Of a stretch of 64,000 nucleotides of DNA, positions 50,543 to 58,760 are shown in pieces (positions within the stretch are counted from its first letter, which is position 1; each line of letters begins with the position of its first letter). The DNA is from Dehalococcoidia bacterium. GTDB lineage: Bacteria > Chloroflexota > Dehalococcoidia > UBA2979. Made by a program: the position numbers and the translations under genes. The notes under the pieces were generated by a model. It ran no database searches, was not told the origin of the DNA, and was given only the letters and a program-made list of their open reading frames with translations. The stretch covers positions 200,302 to 264,301 of the forward strand of contig JALOAL010000003.1 in assembly GCA_023228825.1 (NCBI GenBank), given 5' to 3'.

Positions 50543-50967
50543 CCGCCCTGGTCTTCCCCGGTGGCGGCGGACCCGGCGGCGATCGGTCGCCTGCGGGACG
50601 CCGAGGTGGACACGGCGTCGCAGTCCTCGGGACGGCGGTCGGCCAGGTGTTCTCGCCCCCAGGCGGCGAGCGGGCTCATGGCGCGCGCGAGGTCCAGGCC
50701 ACGGTCCGTCAGTTCGTACTCCACCCAGGGGGGATTCGCCGAGACGATCTCGCGACGCACCACGCCCAGATCTTCCAGGTCCTTCAGACGGTCTCGCAAC
50801 GTCCGCGAGTTGCAGCCCCCCACGGTGGTGCTCAGGTCGTTGAAACGTCGCTTGCCGCTGGCCAGTTCGTAGACGATGCGCGCCACCCATTTCTGCCCCA
50901 CCAGGGCCAGCGTGGCGCGGACAGGGCAGTATTGGCCGTCTACGGTCCGGGTCAGTTTCTCGTCCAT
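50539..50967 (-). CDS. HxlR-family transcriptional regulator
   Basis: A 142-residue winged-helix regulator: YCPVRATLALVGQKWVARI and FNDLSTTVGGCNSRTLRDRL are HxlR hallmarks, the first with a conserved Cys that in some members senses oxidants or aldehydes. The C-terminal 35 residues are hydrophilic and variable. ATG 50967 is chosen because GAGG precedes it; an earlier ATG adds 18 residues. It overlaps the hotdog genes and probably controls that operon. Confidence 0.88.
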   Translation of the reverse strand: MDEKLTRTVDGQYCPVRATLALVGQKWVARIVYELASGKRRFNDLSTTVGGCNSRTLRDRLKDLEDLGVVRREIVSANPPWVEYELTDRGLDLARAMSPLAAWGREHLADRRPEDCDAVSTSASRRRPIAAGSAATGEDQGG

Positions 50968-51066
50968 GTCAGGCCTCTGGCCTCCGCGCACAACGTAGCG
51001 CGGCGCTCGCCGGGGTGCCACCGGCTGAGCGCCGCGAATCGTGAGGCCAGGCCCGGAGGCCAGCCG

Positions 51067-51513
51067 TCAGGCCGCGATGTGCTTCTCCACCTCGGAGTGG
51101 TCACGCGCGTCCGGGATAGCGTTGTGGATGGCGTAGGCGATCTTGCCCTCGCGGTCCACGACGAAGGTGGCGCGCTCTGCAGCGGCGGCGGCCTCGTTCC
51201 AGACGCCGTACCTGGAGGCCACTTCGCCCTTCATGTCCGCCAGCAGTTCGTGCGTGAAGCCCTCCTTCTCCTTGAAGGCCGCGTGGGTGAAGCGGCTGTC
51301 CCGGCTGATGCCGTAGACCCTGGCGCCGCGCTCCTGCCAGGAGCCGTAGTTGTCCCGGATCTCGCACATCTCGCCGGTGCAGATGCCGGAGAAGTCAAAG
51401 GGGTAGAAGACCAGCACCACGGGGGTGCCTCGCAACTCGGAGAGTGTGACCTTCTCGTTCTGCTCGTTCACGAGCGTGAAGTCCGGAGCCTCCTGGCCCA
51501 CCTCGATCGCCAT
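51067..51513 (-). CDS. AhpE-like peroxiredoxin
   Basis: A 148-residue thioredoxin-fold peroxidase reducing peroxides. FYPFDFSGICTGEMCEI gives the peroxidatic Cys45 and a second Cys50, a possible resolving residue as in BCP/PrxQ. FSGIC resembles mycobacterial AhpE more than typical 2-Cys Prx. The start ATG at 51513 has AGGAAGGG upstream. A reductant gene is not adjacent. Confidence 0.9.
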   Translation of the reverse strand: MAIEVGQEAPDFTLVNEQNEKVTLSELRGTPVVLVFYPFDFSGICTGEMCEIRDNYGSWQERGARVYGISRDSRFTHAAFKEKEGFTHELLADMKGEVASRYGVWNEAAAAAERATFVVDREGKIAYAIHNAIPDARDHSEVEKHIAA

Positions 51514-51621
51514 AATGGGCGCCCTTCCTGGTGCGTGGTTATGAGTGAAGCGGCGGGAATCCCGCGCTAATCGAGTGTACCAGCGCGACGATCCAGCCCC
51601 GAGGCGTCCCTCGCGCGGACG

Positions 51622-52461
51622 CTACGGCGTCACGATGTCGATCACGAGACGGGCCGGATCCGCCAACTCCGTGACACGGAACGGCTGCTCGCCCGTCAGG
51701 CCAATGACCCACGTGGACTGGCCCTCGAAACCGCAGATTTCCTCCGTCTCCCGCACCACCTGGTAGTCCGTAGTGATCTCCAACGGCTCCACGGTGCCCT
51801 GGCCCGTCTCCGGGTTGTAGATGTACGCGAAGGGCAGGTCCACCCGCAGGATCGCCGCCCCCTCCACCTCCGCAACGAAGCCCGAGCCGCACTCGACCGC
51901 CTCGCTCGCCTCGATGTACTCCACGCGGTAGGCAGGCACGCCGTCCGCGAGGACCACCGGGCCAGTAGCCTCGTCGCTGAACTCCAGCACAAAGCGGTCA
52001 AACCCGACGTGCGAGGCGATGCGGACGTCCGAGATGATCCCCGCGCCCTCCCGGCCCGTCTCGTCCACGGGCTCTGCGGAGAAGTCCGTGGGGTCCACAG
52101 GGGAGGCGCAGCGCACGATAAAGGCCTGCCCGGCGGGGAGGTCCTCCGGGAAGGCGGCGTTCACGAACGGCGGCGCGTCGGGCACGTAGGTGACGAACGC
52201 GCCGGCCACGGTGATCGAGATCGACACCGGTTGGCACGCCTGCTCCTGCAGCGCGCCCGCCACCTGCGGCGGGGTGGCCGCGGCCGTCACGCGCAGTAGC
52301 GCGAGGCCCTCCGCCGGCACCTCGCCACTGACGAGGCCAGGCTCCTGCGCGGAGGCCGGCCTCGCCGCGATTACGGCGGCGGTGAGCGCCATCGCGAGCA
52401 TCGCCACGGCCGCCAGCGGCAGGAGCAGCCGCCCGGGCGACTGGATTGCAGGACGCTTCAT
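51622..52461 (-). CDS. Secreted AMIN-like protein with shared N-terminal module
   Basis: A 279-residue exported protein: signal peptide (about 1-39, cleavage after ASA), a module (about 42-120) nearly identical in plan to the C-terminus of the upstream secreted protein, then a C-terminal beta domain (GFDRFVLEFSDEA, YRVEYIEASEAVE) resembling AMIN-like wall-associated domains. The module runs from GLVSGEVPAEGLALL to AGQAFIVRCA. ATG 52461 follows AGGAAG. It may bind envelope or matrix; enzymatic motifs are absent. A hairpin precedes it on the transcript. Confidence 0.8.
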   Translation of the reverse strand: MKRPAIQSPGRLLLPLAAVAMLAMALTAAVIAARPASAQEPGLVSGEVPAEGLALLRVTAAATPPQVAGALQEQACQPVSISITVAGAFVTYVPDAPPFVNAAFPEDLPAGQAFIVRCASPVDPTDFSAEPVDETGREGAGIISDVRIASHVGFDRFVLEFSDEATGPVVLADGVPAYRVEYIEASEAVECGSGFVAEVEGAAILRVDLPFAYIYNPETGQGTVEPLEITTDYQVVRETEEICGFEGQSTWVIGLTGEQPFRVTELADPARLVIDIVTP

Positions 52462-52506
52462 GAGACTTCCTCCATGGCTGAAATCTGCCGGCCCGCGAGA
52501 TCCTCA

Positions 52507-52537
52507 AGAGAGGGAAGGCGCGGGGCCTCCCCTCTCT
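52507..52537 (-). terminator. Hairpin between the two secreted-protein genes
   Basis: AGAGAGGGAAGGC pairs with GCCTCCCCTCTCT over 13 bp with one A/C mismatch and a 5-nt loop, after the upstream gene's stop (52582) on the minus strand. It may separate or attenuate expression between the two genes. Confidence 0.6.
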
Positions 52538-52581
52538 CGTCGTCTGGCGGTTGGCGCGTCTGCGGCGAGATGACCCGGCGG

Positions 52582-53619
52582 TCAGGCGCACCGGACAATG
52601 AAGCCTGCGTCCGCCGGCAGGCTGACCGGGAAGTCGGCGTTGACGAAGGCCGGGGCGCCCGGGACGTAGACCACGAACTGGCCGGACTCGGTGATGGAGA
52701 TGCTCACCGGGGCGCAGCCCAGCGCCACCAGGCCCGTCACCATGCTGGCGGGCGTGGCTACGGCGCTCACCTGCAGCAGCGCCAGTCCGGTGCTGGGCAC
52801 GTCGCCCACGATCAGCCCGTCCGTGCCGTCGTCATCGTCGTCCTCGGCGGCGGTGGCGCCGGCGGGCAGAGCGAAGAGCGGGATGTCACCCACGCTCAGG
52901 CCGCCCTCGCCAAAGCGCACGTTCGAGGCGTCGTCCGCGGTGTGGTAGCGGTAGACGTTGCCGCCCGCGCTCACCCAGACCACGTAGCCCGACGTGACCA
53001 CCTCCGCGCAGGACTCCGCACCCTGCGCCGCACCGATGCAGGCGTCCTCCCACGTCACGTCTTCCACGCGCAGCACCGTCACCGCCGAGGCGGGCACGGC
53101 GGCGCGCGTCCCGGCGAGCGTGCTCACTTGCGTGGCGATCGCCGCCGGCAGGGCGTCCAGGTTGGCCTCAAACAGGGTGGCGCCGCCGGGGAGCGGGTCG
53201 GCGGCTGCGTCGGCCACGTCGCTGGCGGCCAGGCGCACGTCCGGGCCCTGGTAGTCGGTGTGGAAGCGATAGGTCGTCGCGCTCGCAGCACTGGCAGTGG
53301 CCCAGACCACGTGACCGCTGACCAGCGCCTGCGTACACGCCGTGCCCTGCGACTCAATGCCCAGACAGCCATCCTGCCAGACCACCCGCTCGGCGCGATC
53401 GATGGTGACGGCCGTGGTGGCCACGCCCGCCTCGGACGCCACGCGCGCCTTGACGATCGTGGCCAGGGCGGCGGGGATGGACTCCTCCGCGCCGGGGGCC
53501 GCCTGCGCGCTCGCCTCGGAAGGGGCGAGGGCCACCGCCAGGGCGGCGAGGGCCACGAGTGCGGCGGCCAGAGAGAGCCAGGCCCGACGGGCCAGGGCCG
53601 GAGTGTGCGGTGAATGCAT
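52582..53619 (-). CDS. Secreted protein with tandem W-x-D-x-C repeats and shared C-terminal module
   Basis: A 345-residue exported protein with signal peptide (about 1-38), two related repeats (VVWQDGCLGIESQGTAC... and VTWEDACIGAAQGAESC..., each ending in a YR(F/Y)HT strand), an acidic linker EDDDDDGTDG, then a roughly 78-residue module (GLIVGDVPSTGLALL to DAGFIVRCA) shared with the downstream neighbour. ATG 53619 has AAGGAGA (53624-53630) and is immediately preceded by a 14-bp G/C tract. A GTG at 53661 keeps the frame through the tract. No catalytic motif is recognised. Confidence 0.85.
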   Translation of the reverse strand: MHSPHTPALARRAWLSLAAALVALAALAVALAPSEASAQAAPGAEESIPAALATIVKARVASEAGVATTAVTIDRAERVVWQDGCLGIESQGTACTQALVSGHVVWATASAASATTYRFHTDYQGPDVRLAASDVADAAADPLPGGATLFEANLDALPAAIATQVSTLAGTRAAVPASAVTVLRVEDVTWEDACIGAAQGAESCAEVVTSGYVVWVSAGGNVYRYHTADDASNVRFGEGGLSVGDIPLFALPAGATAAEDDDDDGTDGLIVGDVPSTGLALLQVSAVATPASMVTGLVALGCAPVSISITESGQFVVYVPGAPAFVNADFPVSLPADAGFIVRCA

Positions 53620-53637
53620 GGTGTCTCCTTCAGCCTC

Positions 53638-53651
53638 GGGGGGGGGGGGGG
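53638..53651. repeat. Poly-G/C tract of 14 bp upstream of a secreted-protein gene
   Basis: Fourteen G (C on the coding strand) lie 19 bp upstream of the ATG at 53619, just beyond the ribosome-binding site. It is by far the longest homopolymer in the window, and this length is mutable in bacteria with phase variation. Confidence 0.95.
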
Positions 53652-53806
53652 AACACCCCACACCCGCCCCTTGGCGCGTGTGCGGAGCGCACTGCGCCGG
53701 AGACTAGGAGTTACGCTCTGCCGCCGGCGTTGCGGCGAGTTCTGCCCACCTTGCGCGCGCCTATCAATGGCAAGCGGACGTGGTGGGCCCGTGGAGGTGA
53801 CCTGGC

Positions 53807-53837
53807 CCCTACATGGTCCCTACATGGGCCCTACATG
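53807..53837. repeat. 11-bp tandem repeat at the GltD-like stop codon
   Basis: CCCTACATGGT, CCCTACATGGG and CCCTACATG stand head to tail. On the minus strand the unit contains ATGTAG; the gene-proximal copy supplies the last Met and TAG stop (53831-53833) of the GltD-like gene. Confidence 0.88.
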
Positions 53838-55483
53838 AGGGAGGAATCGCCCACGAGCGGACCGGAGGGATCCGCGGTGGGCGGCATCAGCGTGCGCAGG
53901 TACACGTCGATGGCCTCGGCCGCGCGGTGGGCGTCTGCGAGCGCGGTGACCACGAGGTCCGCGCCGTTCACGTCGTCGCCGCCGGCGAAGACGCCGGTGA
54001 GGTTCGTCTCCAGCGTCTCCGGATCCGCCACCAGTCGGTTCCAGCGATCGCGCGTCATGTCCGGGACGGTCTGGCCCCACTCCTCGTCCACGTTGTAGCC
54101 AATGGCCATGATCAGCACGTCCGCCGGCAGGTCGAACTCGCTGCCCTCGACCGGCCGAGGCGTGCGGCGGCCGGTGTCGTCCGGCTCGCCCAGTTCCATG
54201 CGCACGCAGCGCAGGGCGGACACCCGGCCCTCCGCGTCCACCAGGATCTCCACTGGACTGGCCAGGTACTCGAACTGCACGCCTTCCTCGCGCGCGTGGT
54301 TGCGCTCCTCCACACGGCCCTGCATCTCCGCTTCCGTGCGGCGGTAGACCAGCGTCACGTCCGCGCAGCCCAGGCGGCGCGCGGAACGCACGCAGTCCAT
54401 GGAGGTGTCGCCCCCGCCCACCACCACCACGTGGCGAGGCGTGCCCAGCGGTTCGCGGTACTCCTGTGGCAGCGCCTCCGGCGGCAGGTTCGTCCGCACC
54501 AGGAACTCGGTGGCGCTGATCACCCCTCGGGCGTCCTCGTGATCCAGGCCCAGTCGGGCGCCCTCGGACGCGCCGACGCCGACGAAGACGGCGTCGGCGC
54601 TGTTGCGCAGGGCGTCCCAGGGGAGGTCTCTGCCCACGGTGGTGTTGCAACGCACCTGGACGCCCAGGGCCTCCAGTTCCGCGAACTTGCGGTCCACGGC
54701 GGCCTTGTTCTGCTTGAAGGTGGGGATGCCGTAGCGCAGCACGCCGCCCGGCTGTGGCCACGCCTCGTACATGGTGACGGCGTGGCCCCGCAGCGCCAGG
54801 CGCTCCGCCACGGCGATGCCGGCCGGGCCGGTCCCCACCACGGCCACGCTGCGCCCCGTGGGCTCAGCCACCGTCCGAGGCGTCCCGCTGCCGTGCTCGT
54901 GCTGCCACTCCGTCACGAACGTCTCGAGTTTGCCGATGGCCACGGGGAGCGCGTTCTTGCCCACCACGCAATGGCCCTCGCACAGGCGCTCCTGCGGGCA
55001 GAGGCGGCCGCACATCTCCGGCAGTTCGCTGGTCTCGCGGAACACGTTGGCCGCGCCGTCGATGTCGCCGCGTTCCAGCAGCCAGAAGGCGCCGGGGATG
55101 TCGTTGTGGACGGGGCACGCCTTCACGCATGGCGCGGCGGGGCACTGGATACACCGCTCCGCCTCGATGCGGGCCGCGGACTCCGTGTAGAGATGGAAGA
55201 CCTCGTCCCAGTTGGCGGTGCGCGTCTCCGGGGACTGCTTGTCCGGGCGCACCGGGGGAATCTGCAGGCGCGCCTTGCGGTCCACGGCCGGACGGTTGCC
55301 CGGACGCGACTCCTGTTGCGGTGATTCCTGTTGCGGTGATTCTGGCTCCGCTGGCTGTGGTTGGGGCACCCCGGCGCGAGCGGCCTCGGGCGTCACGGCC
55401 GCCGGCGGGACGGCTTCCTCCGGAGGCTGTGAGGCCGGAGCGACCCCGGCGACTGGGGTGGCTGGCGCCTGCTCGTTCGGCAT
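53831..55483 (-). CDS. GltD-like FAD/NADPH oxidoreductase with Fe-S dicluster
   Basis: A 550-residue protein homologous to the glutamate synthase small subunit. After a low-complexity Pro/Ala/Gln extension (about 1-75), Cys clusters CIQCPAAPCVKACPV and CGRLCPQERLCEGHC should hold two 4Fe-4S centres, then GTGPAGIAVAE (FAD) and GGGDTSMDC (NADPH). The large subunit gltB is not adjacent, so it may serve another partner such as a ferredoxin or dihydropyrimidine dehydrogenase-like complex. A 15-bp tandem repeat encodes part of the extension. Stop in the 11-bp repeat. Confidence 0.88.
   Translation of the reverse strand: MPNEQAPATPVAGVAPASQPPEEAVPPAAVTPEAARAGVPQPQPAEPESPQQESPQQESRPGNRPAVDRKARLQIPPVRPDKQSPETRTANWDEVFHLYTESAARIEAERCIQCPAAPCVKACPVHNDIPGAFWLLERGDIDGAANVFRETSELPEMCGRLCPQERLCEGHCVVGKNALPVAIGKLETFVTEWQHEHGSGTPRTVAEPTGRSVAVVGTGPAGIAVAERLALRGHAVTMYEAWPQPGGVLRYGIPTFKQNKAAVDRKFAELEALGVQVRCNTTVGRDLPWDALRNSADAVFVGVGASEGARLGLDHEDARGVISATEFLVRTNLPPEALPQEYREPLGTPRHVVVVGGGDTSMDCVRSARRLGCADVTLVYRRTEAEMQGRVEERNHAREEGVQFEYLASPVEILVDAEGRVSALRCVRMELGEPDDTGRRTPRPVEGSEFDLPADVLIMAIGYNVDEEWGQTVPDMTRDRWNRLVADPETLETNLTGVFAGGDDVNGADLVVTALADAHRAAEAIDVYLRTLMPPTADPSGPLVGDSSLM
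55308..55337. repeat. 15-bp tandem duplication in the GltD-like N-terminal extension
   Basis: GACTCCTGTTGCGGT and GATTCCTGTTGCGGT are adjacent and encode the SPQQESPQQES-type segment, in frame. Confidence 0.85.
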
Positions 55484-55563
55484 CGTCCCCGCTTCCCGTG
55501 CCCGAGATCTAACGCTGAGCGACCGTTCACCTACGCGATGTTCTCAGCCTACCGCAATCACGA

Positions 55564-56016
55564 CTACGGGCGAGATCCCCGATCTATCACCACGAACGTG
55601 CCTGTCCCGGACCCCACCAGCGTCCCCTGGGCGTCGAAGCACTCGCACGTACAGTGCCACACGGAGCGGCCTCGGCGCAGGACGCGTCCCACGGAGCGCA
55701 GCGTCTCGCCGGCGATGGGCCGCAGCCATCGGAAGTCGGACTGCGAGGTGACCACGCGCTGCTCCGGCTCGATCAGCGTCCGCACCGCGCCACCCATCGC
55801 GGTGTCCGAGATCAGCGTCCACATGCCGCCGTGGAGGACCCCGTCCGCGTTCAGCACGGGCGGCGTGATGCGCAGCGTGACCTCCAGCCAGCCCTCGCCG
55901 CCGTCCGTAATGTCGAAGCCAAGCAGGTCGTAGATCGGCGCACGCAGCGCCCGAGGCAGCGCGAGCCAGTCCCGCTCCACCCGCCCTACCGGTTGCGCGT
56001 CTGCGGCGTCCACCAT
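55564..56016 (-). CDS. PaaI-like hotdog thioesterase
   Basis: A 150-residue hotdog protein: NADGVLHGGMWTLISDTAMG carries the PaaI HGG and Asp motif, and WHCTCECFDAQGTLVGSGTGTF ends the fold. Expected to hydrolyse an acyl-CoA. The ATG at 56016 has GAGGGGG upstream; a longer frame exists but without homology. It follows znuB by 37 bp on the same strand. Confidence 0.85.
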   Translation of the reverse strand: MVDAADAQPVGRVERDWLALPRALRAPIYDLLGFDITDGGEGWLEVTLRITPPVLNADGVLHGGMWTLISDTAMGGAVRTLIEPEQRVVTSQSDFRWLRPIAGETLRSVGRVLRRGRSVWHCTCECFDAQGTLVGSGTGTFVVIDRGSRP

Positions 56017-56053
56017 CTCGAGGCCCCCTCGGCACGTGGCGAGATCGTAGCCG

Positions 56054-56950
56054 TCAGGCCGGGGGCGTGTCCTCCAGCGCATGGGCGTGGTGCGCGTGGT
56101 GGCGGCCCTGGCGGCGGAGAAGCGCCTGCGCCACCAGGCCGTGCTTCGGCGCCAGGACGAGAGACACCAGGAACACCGCGGTCGCCGTGAGGACGATCGT
56201 CGCGCCGGCGGAGGAACCGGCGTGGTAGGAGATGTAGAGGCCCACCACCCCGCTCCCTGCACCAATCGCGCCACCGAACGCCATCATGTGGTCCAGCCGG
56301 TCCGTGAGCAGCCGCGCGGCCGCCGCCGGGGTGACCACCAGGGCCAGGATCAGGATGTTGCCCACGGACTGCAGCCCCACCACGATCGTGGCGGTCACCA
56401 GCAGTAGCAGCAGCAGGTCCAGCCAGAACACGGGATAGCCCAGCGTCTTCGCCAGCGTCACGTCGAAGGCGACCATGGCGAGTTCCTTGAGCAGCAGGAA
56501 CAGGATTGCCAGCACCACCACCAGGATGATCGCAGACACCAGTACGTCCGTGGTGGAGATGCCCAGGATGCTGCCGAACAGCAGGCTCCCCAGGTCGCGC
56601 GTGAACCCGGTCTGACGGCTGATCAGCACGATGCCCACAGCGAAGAACGCCACGAACAGCACGCCGATGGCCGTGTCCTCCGAGACACGTCGGTTGCGCG
56701 TCAGCACACCGATGCCCACCGCCGTCAGCGCCCCCACCACCAGGGCGCCCAGCAGGACGCTGGCGCCTGCCAGGTAGGCCACCACCACGCCGGGGAACAC
56801 TGCGTGCGCCAGCGCGTCGCCGATGAACGCCAGTCCCCGCAACACCACGAGCGTGCCCACGACGCCCGAGAGGATGCCGACGATCACGATCTCCGCCAGC
56901 GCGCGCTGCATGAACGGGTACTGCAGCGGGTCCAGCAGCAGGTCGCTCAC
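56054..56950 (-). CDS. znuB: Zinc (or manganese) ABC transporter permease ZnuB
   Basis: A 298-residue ABC-3 type permease with about eight membrane helices (VVGTLVVLRGLAFIGDALAHA is the family start, cut here to VVGTLVVLRGLAFIGDAL) and a His-rich C-terminus HHAHHAHALED, consistent with metal transport. GTG 56950 overlaps znuC by 4 bp (GTGA). The operator and Zur gene upstream favour zinc over manganese. Confidence 0.92.
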   Translation of the reverse strand: MSDLLLDPLQYPFMQRALAEIVIVGILSGVVGTLVVLRGLAFIGDALAHAVFPGVVVAYLAGASVLLGALVVGALTAVGIGVLTRNRRVSEDTAIGVLFVAFFAVGIVLISRQTGFTRDLGSLLFGSILGISTTDVLVSAIILVVVLAILFLLLKELAMVAFDVTLAKTLGYPVFWLDLLLLLLVTATIVVGLQSVGNILILALVVTPAAAARLLTDRLDHMMAFGGAIGAGSGVVGLYISYHAGSSAGATIVLTATAVFLVSLVLAPKHGLVAQALLRRQGRHHAHHAHALEDTPPA

Positions 56951-57696
56951 GCGAACACCGCCAGTTGGCCGCCGAACGTGGCCCGCAGCGTCTCCGGCGT
57001 GAACGTCTCCTCCGTGGGGCCGAAGGCCACCAGGCGGCGGTTGATGCAGGCGATGGACGTGGTCATCTCCTGCACCTCGTCCAGGTCGTGCGTGGCGACC
57101 AGCACGATCACCCCGTCCGCCGCGAAGGCGCGGATCACCGCGTGCAGCACCGCCCGGTTCGCCGTGTCCACGCCGGTGAACGGCTCGTCCAGCAGCACCA
57201 GGCGAGGCTCCTGCGCCAGCGCACGCGCCAGGAAGATGCGCTGCTGCTGGCCCCCGGAAAACTCCGAGATGTGGTTGTGCTCCATCCCCCCCAGCCCCAT
57301 GCGCTGCAGGGACTCGAGGGCGATACGCCGGTCCTCCCGGTCCGGCCGCCGAAACCAGCCGATGTCGCGGTTACGGCCCATCAGCACCACGTCCAGCGCG
57401 CTGCCCGGGAACCCCCAGTGCACGTCCTCCCGCTGGGGCACGAAGGCGAGGCGGCCTCGATGCTCGCTCAGGGGCCGGCCGCCGAGGGTCACGCGGCCGG
57501 AGCGCAGCGGGAGGACGCCGGCCACGGCCTTCAGCAGCGTGCTCTTGCCCCCGCCGTTGGGGCCGATGATCCCCACCACCTCGCCCCGGCCCACCTCGAA
57601 CGAGACGGGGGCAAGGTCAAACGTGGAGCCGGCGTAGCCGGCCGAGACGCCGTCCAGCACCAGGCGGGCGTCCGCGTCCAGGGGCGGCGCGGTCAC
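56947..57696 (-). CDS. znuC: Zinc ABC transporter ATPase ZnuC
   Basis: A 249-residue ABC ATPase: Walker A GPNGGGKST, signature FSGGQQQR, Walker B LVLLDEPFTGVD, H-loop VATHD. The GTG at 57696 overlaps the znuA stop by 4 bp. It energises uptake through ZnuB. Confidence 0.93.
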   Translation of the reverse strand: MTAPPLDADARLVLDGVSAGYAGSTFDLAPVSFEVGRGEVVGIIGPNGGGKSTLLKAVAGVLPLRSGRVTLGGRPLSEHRGRLAFVPQREDVHWGFPGSALDVVLMGRNRDIGWFRRPDREDRRIALESLQRMGLGGMEHNHISEFSGGQQQRIFLARALAQEPRLVLLDEPFTGVDTANRAVLHAVIRAFAADGVIVLVATHDLDEVQEMTTSIACINRRLVAFGPTEETFTPETLRATFGGQLAVFA

Positions 57697-58679
57697 CGGA
57701 GCGCCTCCGCGATGCGCCGGGCGTTGTGGAGCAGCATCCCGTCCACCGTGTCCGCGCCGGAGCCCTCCGGGCCCAGCGTGTCGCTGTAGAGGTCCGTCAC
57801 CACACGCACGCCGGTGTCCTCCGCCAGACGCTCCACCAGCCTCGGATCCACCGAACTCTCCGCGAAGATCGCGCGTACGCCCTCCCGCTCGATCAGCCCC
57901 TGGAGTTCTGCGAGCGCACGCACCGAGGCCTCCGCGCCGCTGGCCGTCGCGGGGATCACCGCCCCCACGAACTGGAGGCCGTAGCGGTCCAGGAAGTAGC
58001 CCAGCGAGTCGTGCGCGGAGACCACCTTGCGGTGCTCCACCGGGACCGTCTCCAGCAGCGCCCGCACCTCCGCGTCCACCTCGTCCAGTCGCTGGGCGTA
58101 GGCGTCCGCATTGGCCCGGAACGCCGCCGCCCGCTCCGGGAACGCCTCGGCGAGGGCATCCGCGATGTTGGCGACCATCACCTGCACCCGCTCGGGGTCG
58201 TGCCAGACGTGCGGATCGAGGTCGCCCTCGTGCCTGTGGCCGTCGTCCTCGGCGTGTTCGCCATGCTCAGCGTCGTCATCGTGGTCCTGCGCGTCGCGGT
58301 CGGTCGAGCGGAGCGCGATACCGTCCGTGACGGTGACTACATGGCGCACCCCCGCGCCGGCGATGGCGCCGTCCAGGAAGTCGTCCAGGCCGATGCCGTT
58401 GCGGAGCACCACGGCCGCGCGCGAGAGACGGGCGACCTCGGCGGGCGACGGCTCGTAGTCGTGCGGGTTCACGCCGGGCGCCAGCAGCGTCGCCACCTCG
58501 ACCGTCTCACCGCCCTCGAGCACCTCGCTGCCCACGACCTCCCGCGCGAGGGCGCCGATCTGGCTGGTGGTAGCCATCACCAACGTGCCCTCCCCCGCGT
58601 CGCCGTCCGCCCCGCAGGCCGCGAACAGCAACGAGAGGCCGAGGAGGAGCGCGACAGGAACGGTGCGGCGGAAGGGCAT
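57693..58679 (-). CDS. znuA: Zinc-binding lipoprotein ZnuA
   Basis: A 328-residue cluster A-I metal-binding protein: lipoprotein signal (LLFAACG, Cys near residue 21), His at GVNPHDYEPSP, and the ZnuA-type His/Asp-rich loop (AQDHDDDAEHGEHAEDDGHR) before DPHVWHD; VVSAHDSLGYF and a late Asp give the remaining ligands. The His-rich loop favours zinc. It is first of znuACB, 49 bp after a palindromic operator. Confidence 0.94.
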   Translation of the reverse strand: MPFRRTVPVALLLGLSLLFAACGADGDAGEGTLVMATTSQIGALAREVVGSEVLEGGETVEVATLLAPGVNPHDYEPSPAEVARLSRAAVVLRNGIGLDDFLDGAIAGAGVRHVVTVTDGIALRSTDRDAQDHDDDAEHGEHAEDDGHRHEGDLDPHVWHDPERVQVMVANIADALAEAFPERAAAFRANADAYAQRLDEVDAEVRALLETVPVEHRKVVSAHDSLGYFLDRYGLQFVGAVIPATASGAEASVRALAELQGLIEREGVRAIFAESSVDPRLVERLAEDTGVRVVTDLYSDTLGPEGSGADTVDGMLLHNARRIAEALR

Positions 58680-58727
58680 GGGGGAATTCCCGTACTGAGC
58701 CTGAGTCTCGATTGGGCTCTGATGCTA

Positions 58728-58744
58728 TTGAAACCGAGTTTCAA
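58728..58744. promoter_or_regulatory. Palindromic Zur-type operator before znuA
   Basis: TTGAAAC-CGA-GTTTCAA is a perfect 7-bp inverted repeat in an AT-rich patch between zur and znuA, in the position and style expected of a Fur/Zur box. Its centre is about 57 bp before the znuA ATG. Confidence 0.75.
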
Positions 58745-58760
58745 CTGCAAGCGGGAACGC

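Noticed and set aside
53620..53661. GTG start at 53661 for the secreted protein, reading through the C-tract
   Set aside because: The ATG at 53619 has a better ribosome-binding site and starts a clean signal peptide; the GTG remains only as a phase-variation possibility.
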